From: VFKI01 sp964647825
GTDB lineage: Bacteria > Pseudomonadota > Gammaproteobacteria > DSM-16500
NCBI GenBank assembly: GCA_964647825.1
Contig: CAZYJL010000001.1
Location: 1 to 64,000, forward strand
Direction: 5' to 3'
DNA length: 64,000 nt
In this document: positions 48,163-57,094 of the stretch, in pieces
Numbering within the stretch: position 1 is the stretch's first letter
Layout: every line of letters begins with the position of its first letter
The notes under the pieces: generated by a model
What the model was told of the DNA's origin: nothing
Database searches by the model: none
The model's input: the letters and a program-made list of their open reading frames with translations, nothing else
Made by a program: the position numbers and the translations under genes

Positions 48163-48298
48163 AATGTGCGCATGGGCAATTTAGCCCGCCTCGCAAAGGG
48201 CGTGAGTCACGTAACAAGATGCCTAGCAACTGTTACAAATTAATTTGCTGTTGTTTTTATTTATTTTTTTATTTAAGAAACTAAAGGAGTCATAAAAC

Positions 48299-48601
48299 AT
48301 GTCATCAAAGAGCAAAATACAGCCTTTGTACGACCGTGTTGTCGTACTGCCAGGTGAGGCAGAAACGAAAACAGCCGGCGGTATTGTTATCCCAGACACT
48401 GCAGACAAAGATAAACCTATCCATGGCACTGTTGAGTTCGTCGGCAATGGCAAGTATATCGACGGCAAAATTCTGCCATTACAAGTCAAAAAAGGCGACA
48501 AAGTCTTATTTGGTAAATATGCTGGCACCAACGTCAAACTCGATGGCAAAGAATATCTTGTCATGCGAGAAGAAGACATTATGGCCGTTCTTGAAGACTA
48601 A
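48299..48601 (+). CDS. groES: Co-chaperonin GroES
   Basis: 100 residues. The mobile-loop region is EAETKTAGGIVIPDTADKDK, with the start IQPLYDRVVVLPG and end DGKEYLVMREEDIMAVL. The first six residues (MSSKSK) are an extension of the usual MKIRPL-type start. It is followed 37 bases later by groEL. AAGGAG precedes the ATG. Confidence 0.97.
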   Translation: MSSKSKIQPLYDRVVVLPGEAETKTAGGIVIPDTADKDKPIHGTVEFVGNGKYIDGKILPLQVKKGDKVLFGKYAGTNVKLDGKEYLVMREEDIMAVLED

Positions 48602-48638
48602 GCCTTTCCAACTGAATTTTGAAATGAGGTAAAAAAAT

Positions 48639-50294
48639 ATGGCTGCCAAAGATATCCGTTTTTCCGGTGAAGCCCGTCAGCTCATGCTGGCTGGTGTCAA
48701 TGATTTAGCTGATGCAGTACAAGTCACCATGGGCCCATGTGGTCGCAACGCCGTTATTGACAAATCGTTTGGGTCTCCAACCATTACCAAAGATGGCGTT
48801 ACTCTTGCTAAAGAAATTGAATTTAAAGACAAATTCAAGAATATGGGCGCGCAAATGGTCAAGGAAGTGGCTTCCCAGACCTCCGACGAAGCAGGCGATG
48901 GCACCACAACAGCCACCGTGTTAGCACGTCAAATTTTAGTGGAAGGCTTGAAAGCCGTTGTTGCAGGCTTCAATCCAATGGATTTAAAACGCGGGATTGA
49001 CAAAGCTGTTACTGTCGCTGTTGAAGAATTAAAGAAACTTTCCACACCCTGCAAAGATGATAAAGCTATCGCACAGGTTGGTACAATTTCCGCCAACTCT
49101 GACGAATCTATCGGCAACATCATCGCTGAAGCCATGACAAAAGTCGGCAAAGAAGGTGTTATCACCGTCGAAGAAGGTTCTGGTCTTGAAAATGAACTGG
49201 CCGTTGTCGAAGGGATGCAATTTGATCGTGGGTATCTCTCCCCTTACTTCATCACCAGTCAGCAAAACATGTCTGCTGAATTAGAAAACCCTTACATCTT
49301 GATTGTTGATCGCAAAATTTCTTCTATCCGCGATTTACTTCCAGTATTAGAAGGCGTTGCCAAATCCAGCCGTTCTTTACTGATTATTGCCGAAGATGTT
49401 GAAGGTGAAGCACTCGCAACATTAGTGGTTAACCACATGCGCGGTATTGTCAAAGTCTGTGCTGTGAAAGCACCGGGTTTCGGCGATCGTCGTAAAGAAA
49501 TGTTGCAAGACATTGCCACTCTCACCAAAGCACAAGTCATTGCAGAAGAAATTGGTCGGACATTAGAATCAACCACCATCAATGACCTTGGTTCTGCTAA
49601 ACGTGTTGTGATCACCAAAGATAACACCACGATTATTGATGGCGCCGGCGATGGCAAAGAAATCAAAGCACGCATCGAACAAATTCGTGCTCGCATCGCA
49701 GACACTTCATCCGACTATGACCGTGAAAAATTGCAAGAACGCGTTGCTAAATTAGCTGGCGGTGTTGCAGTTATCAAAGTTGGCGCAGGCTCAGAAATTG
49801 AAATGAAAGAGAAAAAAGCCCGCGTAGAAGATGCATTGCATGCAACCCGTGCTGCAGTCGAAGAAGGTGTGGTTCCTGGCGGTGGTGTTGCATTGATTCG
49901 TGTTCTGCAATCATTGCAAGGCTTAAAAGCAAATAACGAAGCACAAAACATGGGCATCCAGTTAACTCGCAAAGCGCTGGAAGCACCGTTACGTCAAATC
50001 GTTTCAAATGCTGGTTACGAAGCCTCTGTGATTGTCAACAAAGTCCTAGAAGGCAAAGCGACTTATGGCTTTAATGCAGCAACAGGCCAGTATGGCGACA
50101 TGCTAGAAATGGGCATTTTAGATCCAACCAAAGTCACACGTACCGCACTACAGCACGCAGCATCCGTTGCTGGCTTAATGCTGACAACAGAATGCATGAT
50201 CACTGATCTTCCAAAAGAAGAGAATGACAGCATGGCTGCAGCTGGTGGTATGGGCGGCATGGGTGGTATGGGTGGCATGGGCGGCATGATGTAA
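48639..50294 (+). CDS. groEL: Chaperonin GroEL
   Basis: 551 residues, standard length. It starts MAAKDIRFSGEARQLML; DGTTTATVLARQI binds nucleotide, and the GGM repeat forms the flexible C-terminal tail that lines the cavity. Encoded with groES behind a sigma-32-type promoter and followed by a strong terminator. Confidence 0.99.
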   Translation: MAAKDIRFSGEARQLMLAGVNDLADAVQVTMGPCGRNAVIDKSFGSPTITKDGVTLAKEIEFKDKFKNMGAQMVKEVASQTSDEAGDGTTTATVLARQILVEGLKAVVAGFNPMDLKRGIDKAVTVAVEELKKLSTPCKDDKAIAQVGTISANSDESIGNIIAEAMTKVGKEGVITVEEGSGLENELAVVEGMQFDRGYLSPYFITSQQNMSAELENPYILIVDRKISSIRDLLPVLEGVAKSSRSLLIIAEDVEGEALATLVVNHMRGIVKVCAVKAPGFGDRRKEMLQDIATLTKAQVIAEEIGRTLESTTINDLGSAKRVVITKDNTTIIDGAGDGKEIKARIEQIRARIADTSSDYDREKLQERVAKLAGGVAVIKVGAGSEIEMKEKKARVEDALHATRAAVEEGVVPGGGVALIRVLQSLQGLKANNEAQNMGIQLTRKALEAPLRQIVSNAGYEASVIVNKVLEGKATYGFNAATGQYGDMLEMGILDPTKVTRTALQHAASVAGLMLTTECMITDLPKEENDSMAAAGGMGGMGGMGGMGGMM

Positions 50295-50343
50295 TCATTA
50301 CGCACCATTGCTATTCATTGCTTCACATCACGTTAGTAACAGA

Positions 50344-50382
50344 AAAAACCCCGCTAGTAGTTAATATAGCGGGGTTTTTTTA
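50344..50382 (+). terminator. Rho-independent terminator of groESL
   Basis: Stem CCCCGCTA / TAGCGGGG with a 10-base loop and a run of seven T, about 55 bases after the groEL stop. Confidence 0.92.
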
Positions 50383-50457
50383 TTCAAAAAAATCTGTCGC
50401 CATTCCAAGTAGTGACAAAAATTTTCAAATAAATATAAAAAAAACAGCAGAAAAAAG

Positions 50458-50487
50458 TTGACGAATGAAAGTTGTTTATTCAATAAT
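50458..50487 (+). promoter_or_regulatory. Sigma-70-type promoter of the borosin-like operon
   Basis: -35 TTGACG, an 18-base spacer and -10 AATAAT. It lies about 135 bases before the transporter ATG and after the groEL terminator. It would drive transporter, precursor and methyltransferase together. The rest of this gap shows no gene. Confidence 0.5.
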
Positions 50488-50620
50488 CGCAGCCGATTGA
50501 CTCCTCTGCTTCTTTCTAGTTGATTTTACTCATAGAACATCTCTCAGCATTATCAAAAATGACAGTACATGAAGCTTCGATAATTAAAATATAAAATTCA
50601 TTCAAGGAACATGACGATAT

Positions 50621-52099
50621 ATGGAAAAACCAGAACCCACACAAAAAAATAAATCACGCCGCCCTATACTTGCCATTTTTTTTATTCAAGCAAGCTCTTC
50701 TACTGCCTTTGCTTTTTTCTTTGCTGGACTTTCACTTTATCTGACACAAAATAAACTCTATTCAAAAGAATCGGCAACTGCAATGACCGGTCTTTTTTTA
50801 TCCTTCAATTATTTTTTACCATTACTAGGCGGCATGATTGCAGGTAAAATTATTTCATACCGCAAACTCTATTGCATTGGCTCACTCTATTGTCTTTGCG
50901 GCTGTTTACTACTTGCTGCTGGCATTGACTTATACCTTGGGCTGGCAGCATTCTTAATCAAAAGCTTCGTTTCGAATGTTTGTTTAAATATGTTCGTCAC
51001 TGATCTTTATACAAAAGATCAAGTCACAGAAAGACGTGTTGCCTTCATCTGGAGCTACACGGGCATGAATCTTGGATTTTTTGCAGGTTTTTTCCTCTCG
51101 GGCTTCTCTTTACTAGCAAACAGTTACACCCATCTATTTATATTTATGGCAATGCTTATCTTCATTTCTGTTTTATTAGCTGCTCTCTTTTTAAAAGAGC
51201 CAAACGCCCCTACTTTTAAACAAGTCATCTATCGTCCATTCTTCGTCACTGCATTCATTATCCCAATCCTAATTACCAGCATTGATTTACTTCTTCGTTA
51301 TCCTATATTAGCACGTTCATTTATTACTCTATTGGCACTCTGCCTTCTAGGATTATTATTTGCACATGCTTTTAAGAAAGCTACCACCGAAGAAAAGCAT
51401 AACTTAATCAAATTTATTTTTTACTCTTTGCTTGCCATTTTCTTCTGGTCATTATATATGCTTACACCTACTGCACTAATGCAATTAATTCACGATGACG
51501 TCAATAAACATTTATTTGGTATCACACTCGCACCACAGTGGCTGGTGAACATTGACTCTGTTGTTATTCTGACATTTGCTCCAATGTTAGCCATTCTTCT
51601 TAAGAAGAAAAAAAATAACACGCCAGGATTAGCAGGGGTGTTAAACTTTTTTCAATTAGGCCTTTTGCTAGCCAGTTTTGCCTTTTTTTTACTATATACA
51701 GGTATGACACATAAAAACGCAGCAACTCTCATGCCAATCTGGCCAATATTCTGTTTTTTAATTTTCATGACACTGAGTGAAATACTCATTGGACCAACAG
51801 GCAACGCAATCATTGGTGACATTATCCCTGAAAGATTACACAGTGTGATGACAGGCGTCTCAAGTTTAAACATTGGTATTGGTGGTATTTTTGCCAGTTA
51901 CATAGCAAGCTTTTTTATCTTGCCGCATGTGCATACAAACGGGATGGTTGGAACAGATTCAGCTCGCTTACAGCAAGTATTTTTCATCATCGCAGCAACA
52001 ATTTTTTCACTTACGGTATTACTATTTTTAGTTAGGCTCAGTATAATGGTTAGAAGAAAAAAATATTTTTTATTTATGAAGGCAATGCCTGAGAGGTAA
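50621..52099 (+). CDS. POT-family (peptide) MFS transporter
   Basis: 492 residues with about 12-14 hydrophobic spans, inner membrane. Early marks fit the proton-coupled oligopeptide (POT) family: ITSKESATAM-like loop, then LGGMIAGKIISYRKLY after span 2 and IWSYTGMNLGFFAGFFLSGF, which matches the POT NxG signature region. POT members usually import di- and tripeptides. Its position directly before a small peptide gene (2-base gap, coupled translation) and its methyltransferase suggests it moves the modified peptide or fragments; the direction is unknown. It might instead be an ordinary nutrient transporter. Confidence 0.8.
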   Translation: MEKPEPTQKNKSRRPILAIFFIQASSSTAFAFFFAGLSLYLTQNKLYSKESATAMTGLFLSFNYFLPLLGGMIAGKIISYRKLYCIGSLYCLCGCLLLAAGIDLYLGLAAFLIKSFVSNVCLNMFVTDLYTKDQVTERRVAFIWSYTGMNLGFFAGFFLSGFSLLANSYTHLFIFMAMLIFISVLLAALFLKEPNAPTFKQVIYRPFFVTAFIIPILITSIDLLLRYPILARSFITLLALCLLGLLFAHAFKKATTEEKHNLIKFIFYSLLAIFFWSLYMLTPTALMQLIHDDVNKHLFGITLAPQWLVNIDSVVILTFAPMLAILLKKKKNNTPGLAGVLNFFQLGLLLASFAFFLLYTGMTHKNAATLMPIWPIFCFLIFMTLSEILIGPTGNAIIGDIIPERLHSVMTGVSSLNIGIGGIFASYIASFFILPHVHTNGMVGTDSARLQQVFFIIAATIFSLTVLLFLVRLSIMVRRKKYFLFMKAMPER

Positions 52100-52101
52100 C
52101 A

Positions 52102-52290
52102 ATGGAAATTCTGCATTTTCTGAGTGAACTAGCGAATTATATTCCTGGTAGCAAAGAAGCAGAAGCCTTAATTGCAAAGCAGCCTGAAGACATTCAAAGT
52201 GCTTTTAAAGAAAACGATAGTGAGAAGCTAAGAACTTTAATTTCTAAAGATATAATTTTTACTAACGAATTAAAAGTAACAATGTATTGA
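52102..52290 (+). CDS. Putative split-borosin precursor peptide (BBD-like leader plus core)
   Basis: 62 residues, directly after the transporter stop with GAGAGG 6-7 bases upstream. I compare it with SonA of Shewanella, the precursor of a split borosin. Residues 17-46 (SKEAEALIAKQPEDIQSAFK then ENDSEKLRTL) follow the borosin-binding-domain layout: helix, a loop with an acidic pair, another helix, and a KLxTL end that in SonA reads EKLKTL. The last residues, DIIFTNELKVTMY, would be the core: a short, hydrophobic, beta-branched tail like that of SonA. The methyltransferase gene follows 110 bases later. The comparison is from memory and by eye. It could instead be an unrelated small protein. Confidence 0.7.
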   Translation: MEILHFLSELANYIPGSKEAEALIAKQPEDIQSAFKENDSEKLRTLISKDIIFTNELKVTMY

Positions 52291-52400
52291 ATTGTTCAAA
52301 TAATCAAAACACAAAGAGCACCCGCAAAAAACATAGCTATCTCTCTGCTATTCTAGAAGCAACATAATAAAAAACCATCTGATATATACTTGGAATTTCC

Positions 52401-53186
52401 ATGAAAAAAAACACACTGTTTGTGGTTGGGACTGGAATAAAAGTAATTTCACACCTCACACTTGAAACTAAAACATGCATCGAAAAAGCTGACCGCGTAT
52501 TATATCTAGTAAATGAGCCTGCAATGCAATCTTGGATCCAAGCATGTAATCCATCCTCAGAATCATTAAATCAACTATACTATAAACTAACTGCACGAAA
52601 TGAGAATTATCTTGCGATTGCAAAGTATGTTGCCAACACACTACAAGTCACAAAAACACTTTGCTTTGTTGTTTATGGGCACCCTACCATTTTAGTTCAA
52701 CCTTCAATATACGCCATCAACGCAACTATAAAAAACAATCATCATGTCCATGTACTGCCAAGTATTTCCACTACAGACTGCCTCTTTTCTGATTTAAAAA
52801 TTGACCCAGGAACCGCGGGCTGGCAATCTTTTGAAACAACAGATTTTTTAATTTATCGGAGACAATTTGATACAAGTAGCCATCTAATTTTGTGGCAGCC
52901 TGCAGCAATCGGCTTACTAAGCCAAATAAAAAATCACAACCCCAAAAAAGGGTTGAACTTATTAACACAATATCTAAAGAAAAAATATCACGAAACACAT
53001 CGCATCATTATATATGAAGCCGCACAATATCCAGCATTTCGTTCCAATATAAAAAACATTGCTTTAAAAGATTTACCTACCACTAATATTCCACAATTAT
53101 CTACTCTTTACGTGCCACCGCTTAAAACAAAACTACCATGCCCTCACATGACAAAAAAAATTAATAATCTATTTTCTATTAGTTAA
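52401..53186 (+). CDS. Borosin-type peptide backbone alpha-N-methyltransferase (tetrapyrrole-methylase fold)
   Basis: 261 residues. SAM-dependent enzymes of this fold either make corrinoids or, in borosins, methylate peptide amides. Marks in order: LFVVGTGIKVISHLTLETK (6-24), LYYKLTARNENYLAIA, CFVVYGHPT (88-96), LPSISTTDCLFSDLKIDPG (119-137), SSHLILWQ (159-166), YEAAQYP (205-211) and LSTLYVPP (233-240). As I recall them, OphMA catalytic residues Tyr66, Arg72, Tyr76 and Tyr98 fall at Tyr60, Arg66, Tyr70 and Tyr92 with identical spacing. The Gly of the usual PGIS is Ser here. It lacks a C-terminal core peptide, so it is the split type acting on a separate substrate. No cobalamin genes are nearby. 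The ribosome site is weak. Confidence 0.88.
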   Translation: MKKNTLFVVGTGIKVISHLTLETKTCIEKADRVLYLVNEPAMQSWIQACNPSSESLNQLYYKLTARNENYLAIAKYVANTLQVTKTLCFVVYGHPTILVQPSIYAINATIKNNHHVHVLPSISTTDCLFSDLKIDPGTAGWQSFETTDFLIYRRQFDTSSHLILWQPAAIGLLSQIKNHNPKKGLNLLTQYLKKKYHETHRIIIYEAAQYPAFRSNIKNIALKDLPTTNIPQLSTLYVPPLKTKLPCPHMTKKINNLFSIS

Positions 53187-53195
53187 TTTGTAAAA

Positions 53196-54605
53196 TTAAA
53201 AGGGGTAATTCGGGCCACGAGTTGTTGTCACACTAGTAGCAGTCGTTTTATTTTTAATACTAATACGAATACAACCTCTTAAAAAAGGAGCTTCACGAGA
53301 AAAAACAGCCCCATGTTCAGCCATGCCCGAACTAAAAGAAAAACGAGCGTCATCTTTTATAACTAAAGATGAATCCTGAACTGTACCATGAATATCATTT
53401 TGACAGTGAAAAAAATCAAAATTAACATTATGAGCAACACTGGACATAACAGTATCTGAAAGAATATTGTTCTCAGAAATCAATTCAGCATTAAACACAT
53501 TTAAAATATATTTTAATTCTCGCATTTCAAACAATGTGCTTGAAACTTTTCTTGATTTTGGCGAAAAAGAAACTGTACCAGGAAACTGCATAGAGTAATA
53601 CACAGGATCAGAACAAGTATTTTCAAATACAAAATGCGTCGGCTGCATAATAGTTGGAATATATTTTTTCAAACCATAACTATTCACAAATGCCTTTTGC
53701 AAGAAGCTCAAAGGAAGAAATTCATCGTTACAAGCTGGGACATACCCGGGCATAGCTCCTAGAGATATCGCAAATAAATGCCGTGCTGTATCCACTAAAT
53801 AAGGGTTAGGTTTCAAATTTTTTTTATTTTGAATTAACGAATATGCAACATCATAATAAACATGATTTCTATCATATTCATAATTTCGCCAAGCAAGTTC
53901 TATTAAAAATCGTCTTAAAGGGTGCCATGCTATGTCATCAGCGATTTTATCTACCCACTTCTTTGAAAAATAAATAGTACATGAACGCCAGCCACTTGCA
54001 TCTTTATCACTCGCCACAATTTCTTTAAATAGCTTCCAATGATCATAAAGTGACCTTGGTGGCTGAGGTTGTACATTATAATTTCTTCTAAGCATCAAAT
54101 GATTTGCTGCACAACCAATCTTTGGCAACATAAACACTGACCTTGCGCCCGAGGACACCGTAAGAATTGCGTTAGGCGAATATACTCTATCGGATTTATT
54201 TAACAACATTCGACCCAAAGGAAAAAAAGCACCAGGCGAATAAATACACCATGGAATTGTAATACCCAATTCTTTTAAATCAACAAAATACTCTAGGGTT
54301 TTCTCCAGCAACATGCCAAACGGTGCACTATGTCGACCATAACCCAAATTACGCACAATTTCTTTTGGTGCGCTAGGATCAATTAAACGATAATAACCAC
54401 CATCGATTTTTGGTAAAAATGAACTTATTGTATCGCCTTTCAACTCCCCATACGGATAATACGCTAGGTACAATGGAAAACTTTTATCAGGAGAAAGTTC
54501 ATCAACAATTTTGGCAAATTCAGGAGAAACTTTCCTCACCCTTTCCCTAACATTTTCCCAATACGTTCTAACTAACCCAACTCCCTCATCCCTTGTTGTT
54601 AGCAT
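53196..54605 (-). CDS. Hypothetical protein, 469 residues
   Basis: No family recognised. The product is soluble, aromatic-rich (Tyr, Phe, Trp) and has few cysteines. It may have an N-terminal helical part (LVRTYWENVRERVRKVSPEF), a middle rich in YYPYGELKG- and GYYRLIDPS-like strands, and a C-terminal beta-rich part. No signal peptide or membrane helix. It converges on the borosin-type methyltransferase with only 9 bases between the stops and shares no promoter with it, so involvement in that pathway is possible but not shown. The ribosome site is weak (GAGG 13 bases upstream). Confidence 0.7.
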   Translation of the reverse strand: MLTTRDEGVGLVRTYWENVRERVRKVSPEFAKIVDELSPDKSFPLYLAYYPYGELKGDTISSFLPKIDGGYYRLIDPSAPKEIVRNLGYGRHSAPFGMLLEKTLEYFVDLKELGITIPWCIYSPGAFFPLGRMLLNKSDRVYSPNAILTVSSGARSVFMLPKIGCAANHLMLRRNYNVQPQPPRSLYDHWKLFKEIVASDKDASGWRSCTIYFSKKWVDKIADDIAWHPLRRFLIELAWRNYEYDRNHVYYDVAYSLIQNKKNLKPNPYLVDTARHLFAISLGAMPGYVPACNDEFLPLSFLQKAFVNSYGLKKYIPTIMQPTHFVFENTCSDPVYYSMQFPGTVSFSPKSRKVSSTLFEMRELKYILNVFNAELISENNILSDTVMSSVAHNVNFDFFHCQNDIHGTVQDSSLVIKDDARFSFSSGMAEHGAVFSREAPFLRGCIRISIKNKTTATSVTTTRGPNYPF

Positions 54606-54736
54606 GTCTAATTAATCGCCTCTTATTATTTTTTATCACACAAGAATCCTATGCCCAACGCAAAAACGTGCGAGCTCTTACAGAGCAAAGATATAGAGCA
54701 GAATGATGAATCGAGGACACACAGAACTATCTTCAT

Positions 54737-54777
54737 AATTATTCAGCCGCCATCATACTGAATAATTCTTTTTTTTC
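54737..54777 (+). terminator. Strong hairpin with T-run in a gene-free gap
   Basis: Perfect 10-base stem AATTATTCAG / CTGAATAATT with an 11-base loop, then CTTTTTTTTC. It is oriented for plus-strand transcription, but no plus-strand gene ends upstream. It may end a small RNA starting after 54606, or protect the gap. The rest of 54606-55062 shows no gene; a short GAAGA/TCTTC hairpin lies near 54960-54988. Confidence 0.6.
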
Positions 54778-55062
54778 AAGGCATTAACAATAGCAAAATA
54801 AAAACCTCAACTTACTTTACACAAACAATTTGTGCTTTTTTTGCTCCGCATTTTCATATGCAAAATTCAGGGGCCTATATTGGTAACAGAAAAGTGCAAT
54901 GAAAATAGAAGTTTATCTAAATAAAGACTCACGGTATTGTGGCCACTCTGAAAATATAAGAAGAAAAAAACAATCTTCTTCTTTTCAGTAAAATGCTAAA
55001 ACAGTAACAAAAATCATGTTTGAGATCTTCTTCAACTCATTTTACTGTAAAAAGGATGTGCT

Positions 55063-55500
55063 ATGTCAGCTATGGAACCGCTGTGTTACCTCCTCCCACA
55101 TCTCCGCAACACCCTGTCAAAAAAAGAAATGTTTCTATTAGAAGCACAACACCTCTTAACGATACTTAACGAAATAGAAATTAGACTGAAGATCAAGCAA
55201 AAAAATTATTCATTGTTAACCGGAATGAACAACGAAACGGAGAAAACTATGGTTGAAACTCAGCTACTCAGCGAAATCATTAAAGATATTCTAAAAAGTG
55301 GACAATACTCTATTGAAGGAATTGCATATTACACCAACGCACCAGAAGAAATTATTTATGATATTGCCTCTGGTCTAAATACCAACCCATCTGCTCTCTT
55401 ATTACGAAAAATTCTTGGATTGCATAGATCTATTTTTCCTGATATTTACAAGAAAATTACTGATAAAATTTTACGAAAAGAAGATGAAGAGAATAAATAA
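55063..55500 (+). CDS. Small hypothetical protein, 145 residues
   Basis: No family recognised. All-helical, charged. Residues 80-130 (SGQYSIEGIAYYTNAPEEII, DIASGLNTNPSALLLRKILG) look like a helix-turn-helix followed by a second helix pair, as in DNA-binding regulators. AAAGGA precedes the ATG. It stands alone between two hairpins. The DNA-binding idea is inference from the pattern. Confidence 0.6.
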   Translation: MSAMEPLCYLLPHLRNTLSKKEMFLLEAQHLLTILNEIEIRLKIKQKNYSLLTGMNNETEKTMVETQLLSEIIKDILKSGQYSIEGIAYYTNAPEEIIYDIASGLNTNPSALLLRKILGLHRSIFPDIYKKITDKILRKEDEENK

Positions 55501-55553
55501 TAACTATTTCGAAAAAATGGTTTTAAATTATTTTATTCGATCATGATAAAATA

Positions 55554-55613
55554 AGAGGTGCATAAATAATTATTTGCAATATCCATTTTTTGCATAAATT
55601 ATTTATGCCCTCT
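55554..55613. repeat. Inverted repeat after the 145-residue gene
   Basis: AGAGGTGCATAAATAATT is mirrored by AATTATTTATGCCCTCT with a central loop of about 25 bases. No T-run follows; it lies between genes that converge here, so a terminator role is possible. Confidence 0.6.
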
Positions 55614-55661
55614 TCATCATTCTAGGAAACAAAACCCTTGCACACAAAGAAAAAAAAGAAA

Positions 55662-56939
55662 TTAGTCTGCCAGCAAACTACTTTCGGCCAATCGTTCACA
55701 ATTACCGCCCGCTTGCTTCGCATGCCGTAATGCAATTTTTGCTGCTTCCACAGGATGTAGCTCCGAATCCGTCGCAATACCTGCACTAAAAGTCATTTGA
55801 AAAATTTGCTCAGCTGCAGAAAATGATAATTGAGAAAATTGCTCACGTAATCGACGACAGAATTTTTGCGCTTCTTTTGCATTTGTATCTGGCAATAACA
55901 GCAAAAACTTTTCCCCGGCAAGACGTCCAGCCAAATCATCTCGGCCACGCATTTGCTGTAACAACAAAGTAGCTAATCGACGAATGACTACATCGCCAAC
56001 AGGATAACCATAAAGATTATTAACTTGCTGCAAATAATCAATATCAATCAAAATTAAAGCAAGTGGCACGTCTGATTCATGTGCCATAGCTACCAAAAAC
56101 TCTACATGCTGACGAATACTCGAATGATTTAGCAAGCCAGTTAATACATCTCGCTTCATATAAGCCCCTGGCAAACCAGCTCGCATATAACAATCCCGCA
56201 CCACGGCAACCAATTGCGCTGCTGTCATTGGCTCTTTTAAAAAATATGTATTTTCAATTTTACTCATACCTGATTTTTTATTATTTTCACTTACTTCTTT
56301 TTTAGGTAAAGTGACAATAAAGGGGACATTGCTATAAGCATTCTCTTGTCGCAATAATGCCATTAATTCTTGCGCAGAATAACATGGTAGCTCTCTGTCA
56401 AAAAAAACAATATCCGGATAAAATTCTGCCATCACATCACACAAACGCAATGGATCTGTTATAACAGTTACTTCTATACCAGCTTGCTTCAACGCAGATA
56501 ATGCTATCGTTTTTGAATGAGCAACATTCGTCACATAAAGTAATTTTATTGGAATAGGCAATCTCACAAATTGCTGCTCTATTTGCTTTACAAGCAAAGA
56601 GACTGTGATCGGCTTACGAAAAAAAGCCACAGCACCTGCTTTAACAGCAATCAATCTTGTCGCAACATCATCATTATCTGCTAAACAATATAAAGAAAGA
56701 AAAGATAATTGTTGCGCATGATCACGCAAGAATGAAAGACAACTCGATGTAAGATAAACGGCATCAATGATCAGCACCGTTGGCGGTGTATTTATTAAAA
56801 ATTTTTTTAACCCAGCAAAATCAGGAATAACATAGGCACGAAAATCAACATAAGAAAATGCAGCGCTTAGACTATCTCGCAAAAAAGGGTCCGCAACAAA
56901 TAAAGCAACCACTCTTTCCTGTAAAATTTGCTCTTCCAT
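55662..56939 (-). CDS. Response-regulator protein with two receiver-like domains and a degenerate GGDEF domain
   Basis: About 425 residues, layout like PleD. The first receiver (VALFVADPFLRDSLSAAF) has a weak acidic pocket. The second has a plausible phospho-acceptor in DIVFFDREL. The C-terminal GGDEF domain starts at TGLLNHSSIRQHVEF. The catalytic loop reads RLAGEKF in place of GG(D/E)EF: the first Gly is Ala and the third acidic position is kept as Glu but is followed by Lys. A diguanylate cyclase activity is therefore doubtful. I chose ATG 56939, with GAGAAG upstream; the frame runs 15 codons further into the family C repeat. Confidence 0.82.
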   Translation of the reverse strand: MEEQILQERVVALFVADPFLRDSLSAAFSYVDFRAYVIPDFAGLKKFLINTPPTVLIIDAVYLTSSCLSFLRDHAQQLSFLSLYCLADNDDVATRLIAVKAGAVAFFRKPITVSLLVKQIEQQFVRLPIPIKLLYVTNVAHSKTIALSALKQAGIEVTVITDPLRLCDVMAEFYPDIVFFDRELPCYSAQELMALLRQENAYSNVPFIVTLPKKEVSENNKKSGMSKIENTYFLKEPMTAAQLVAVVRDCYMRAGLPGAYMKRDVLTGLLNHSSIRQHVEFLVAMAHESDVPLALILIDIDYLQQVNNLYGYPVGDVVIRRLATLLLQQMRGRDDLAGRLAGEKFLLLLPDTNAKEAQKFCRRLREQFSQLSFSAAEQIFQMTFSAGIATDSELHPVEAAKIALRHAKQAGGNCERLAESSLLAD

Positions 56940-56952
56940 GAATCTTCTCACT

Positions 56953-57083
56953 GGGTCTGTTGACAATTGGTTATTTTTAACCATGTTAACATCAAATACA
57001 CTCTTCCTGATTGGATTTGATTATCAAAAACTTCCTAGTTTCTCGTTAAATGGTTACAAATAACCAATTGTCAACAGACTCTA
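56953..57083. repeat. Family C palindromic MITE-like element, copy 3
   Basis: GGGTCTGTTGACAATTGGTT at the left and AACCAATTGTCAACAGACTC at the right. The interior is in the opposite orientation to copies 1 and 2 (TTAACATCAAATACACTCTT). It fills the gap between the M50 protease stop and the regulator start. Confidence 0.9.
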
Positions 57084-57094
57084 CTATTTCATTT

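Noticed and set aside
50621..52099. Ordinary dipeptide importer unrelated to the peptide gene
   Set aside because: Not excluded; kept as the alternative. The 2-base gap to the precursor-like gene favours a link.
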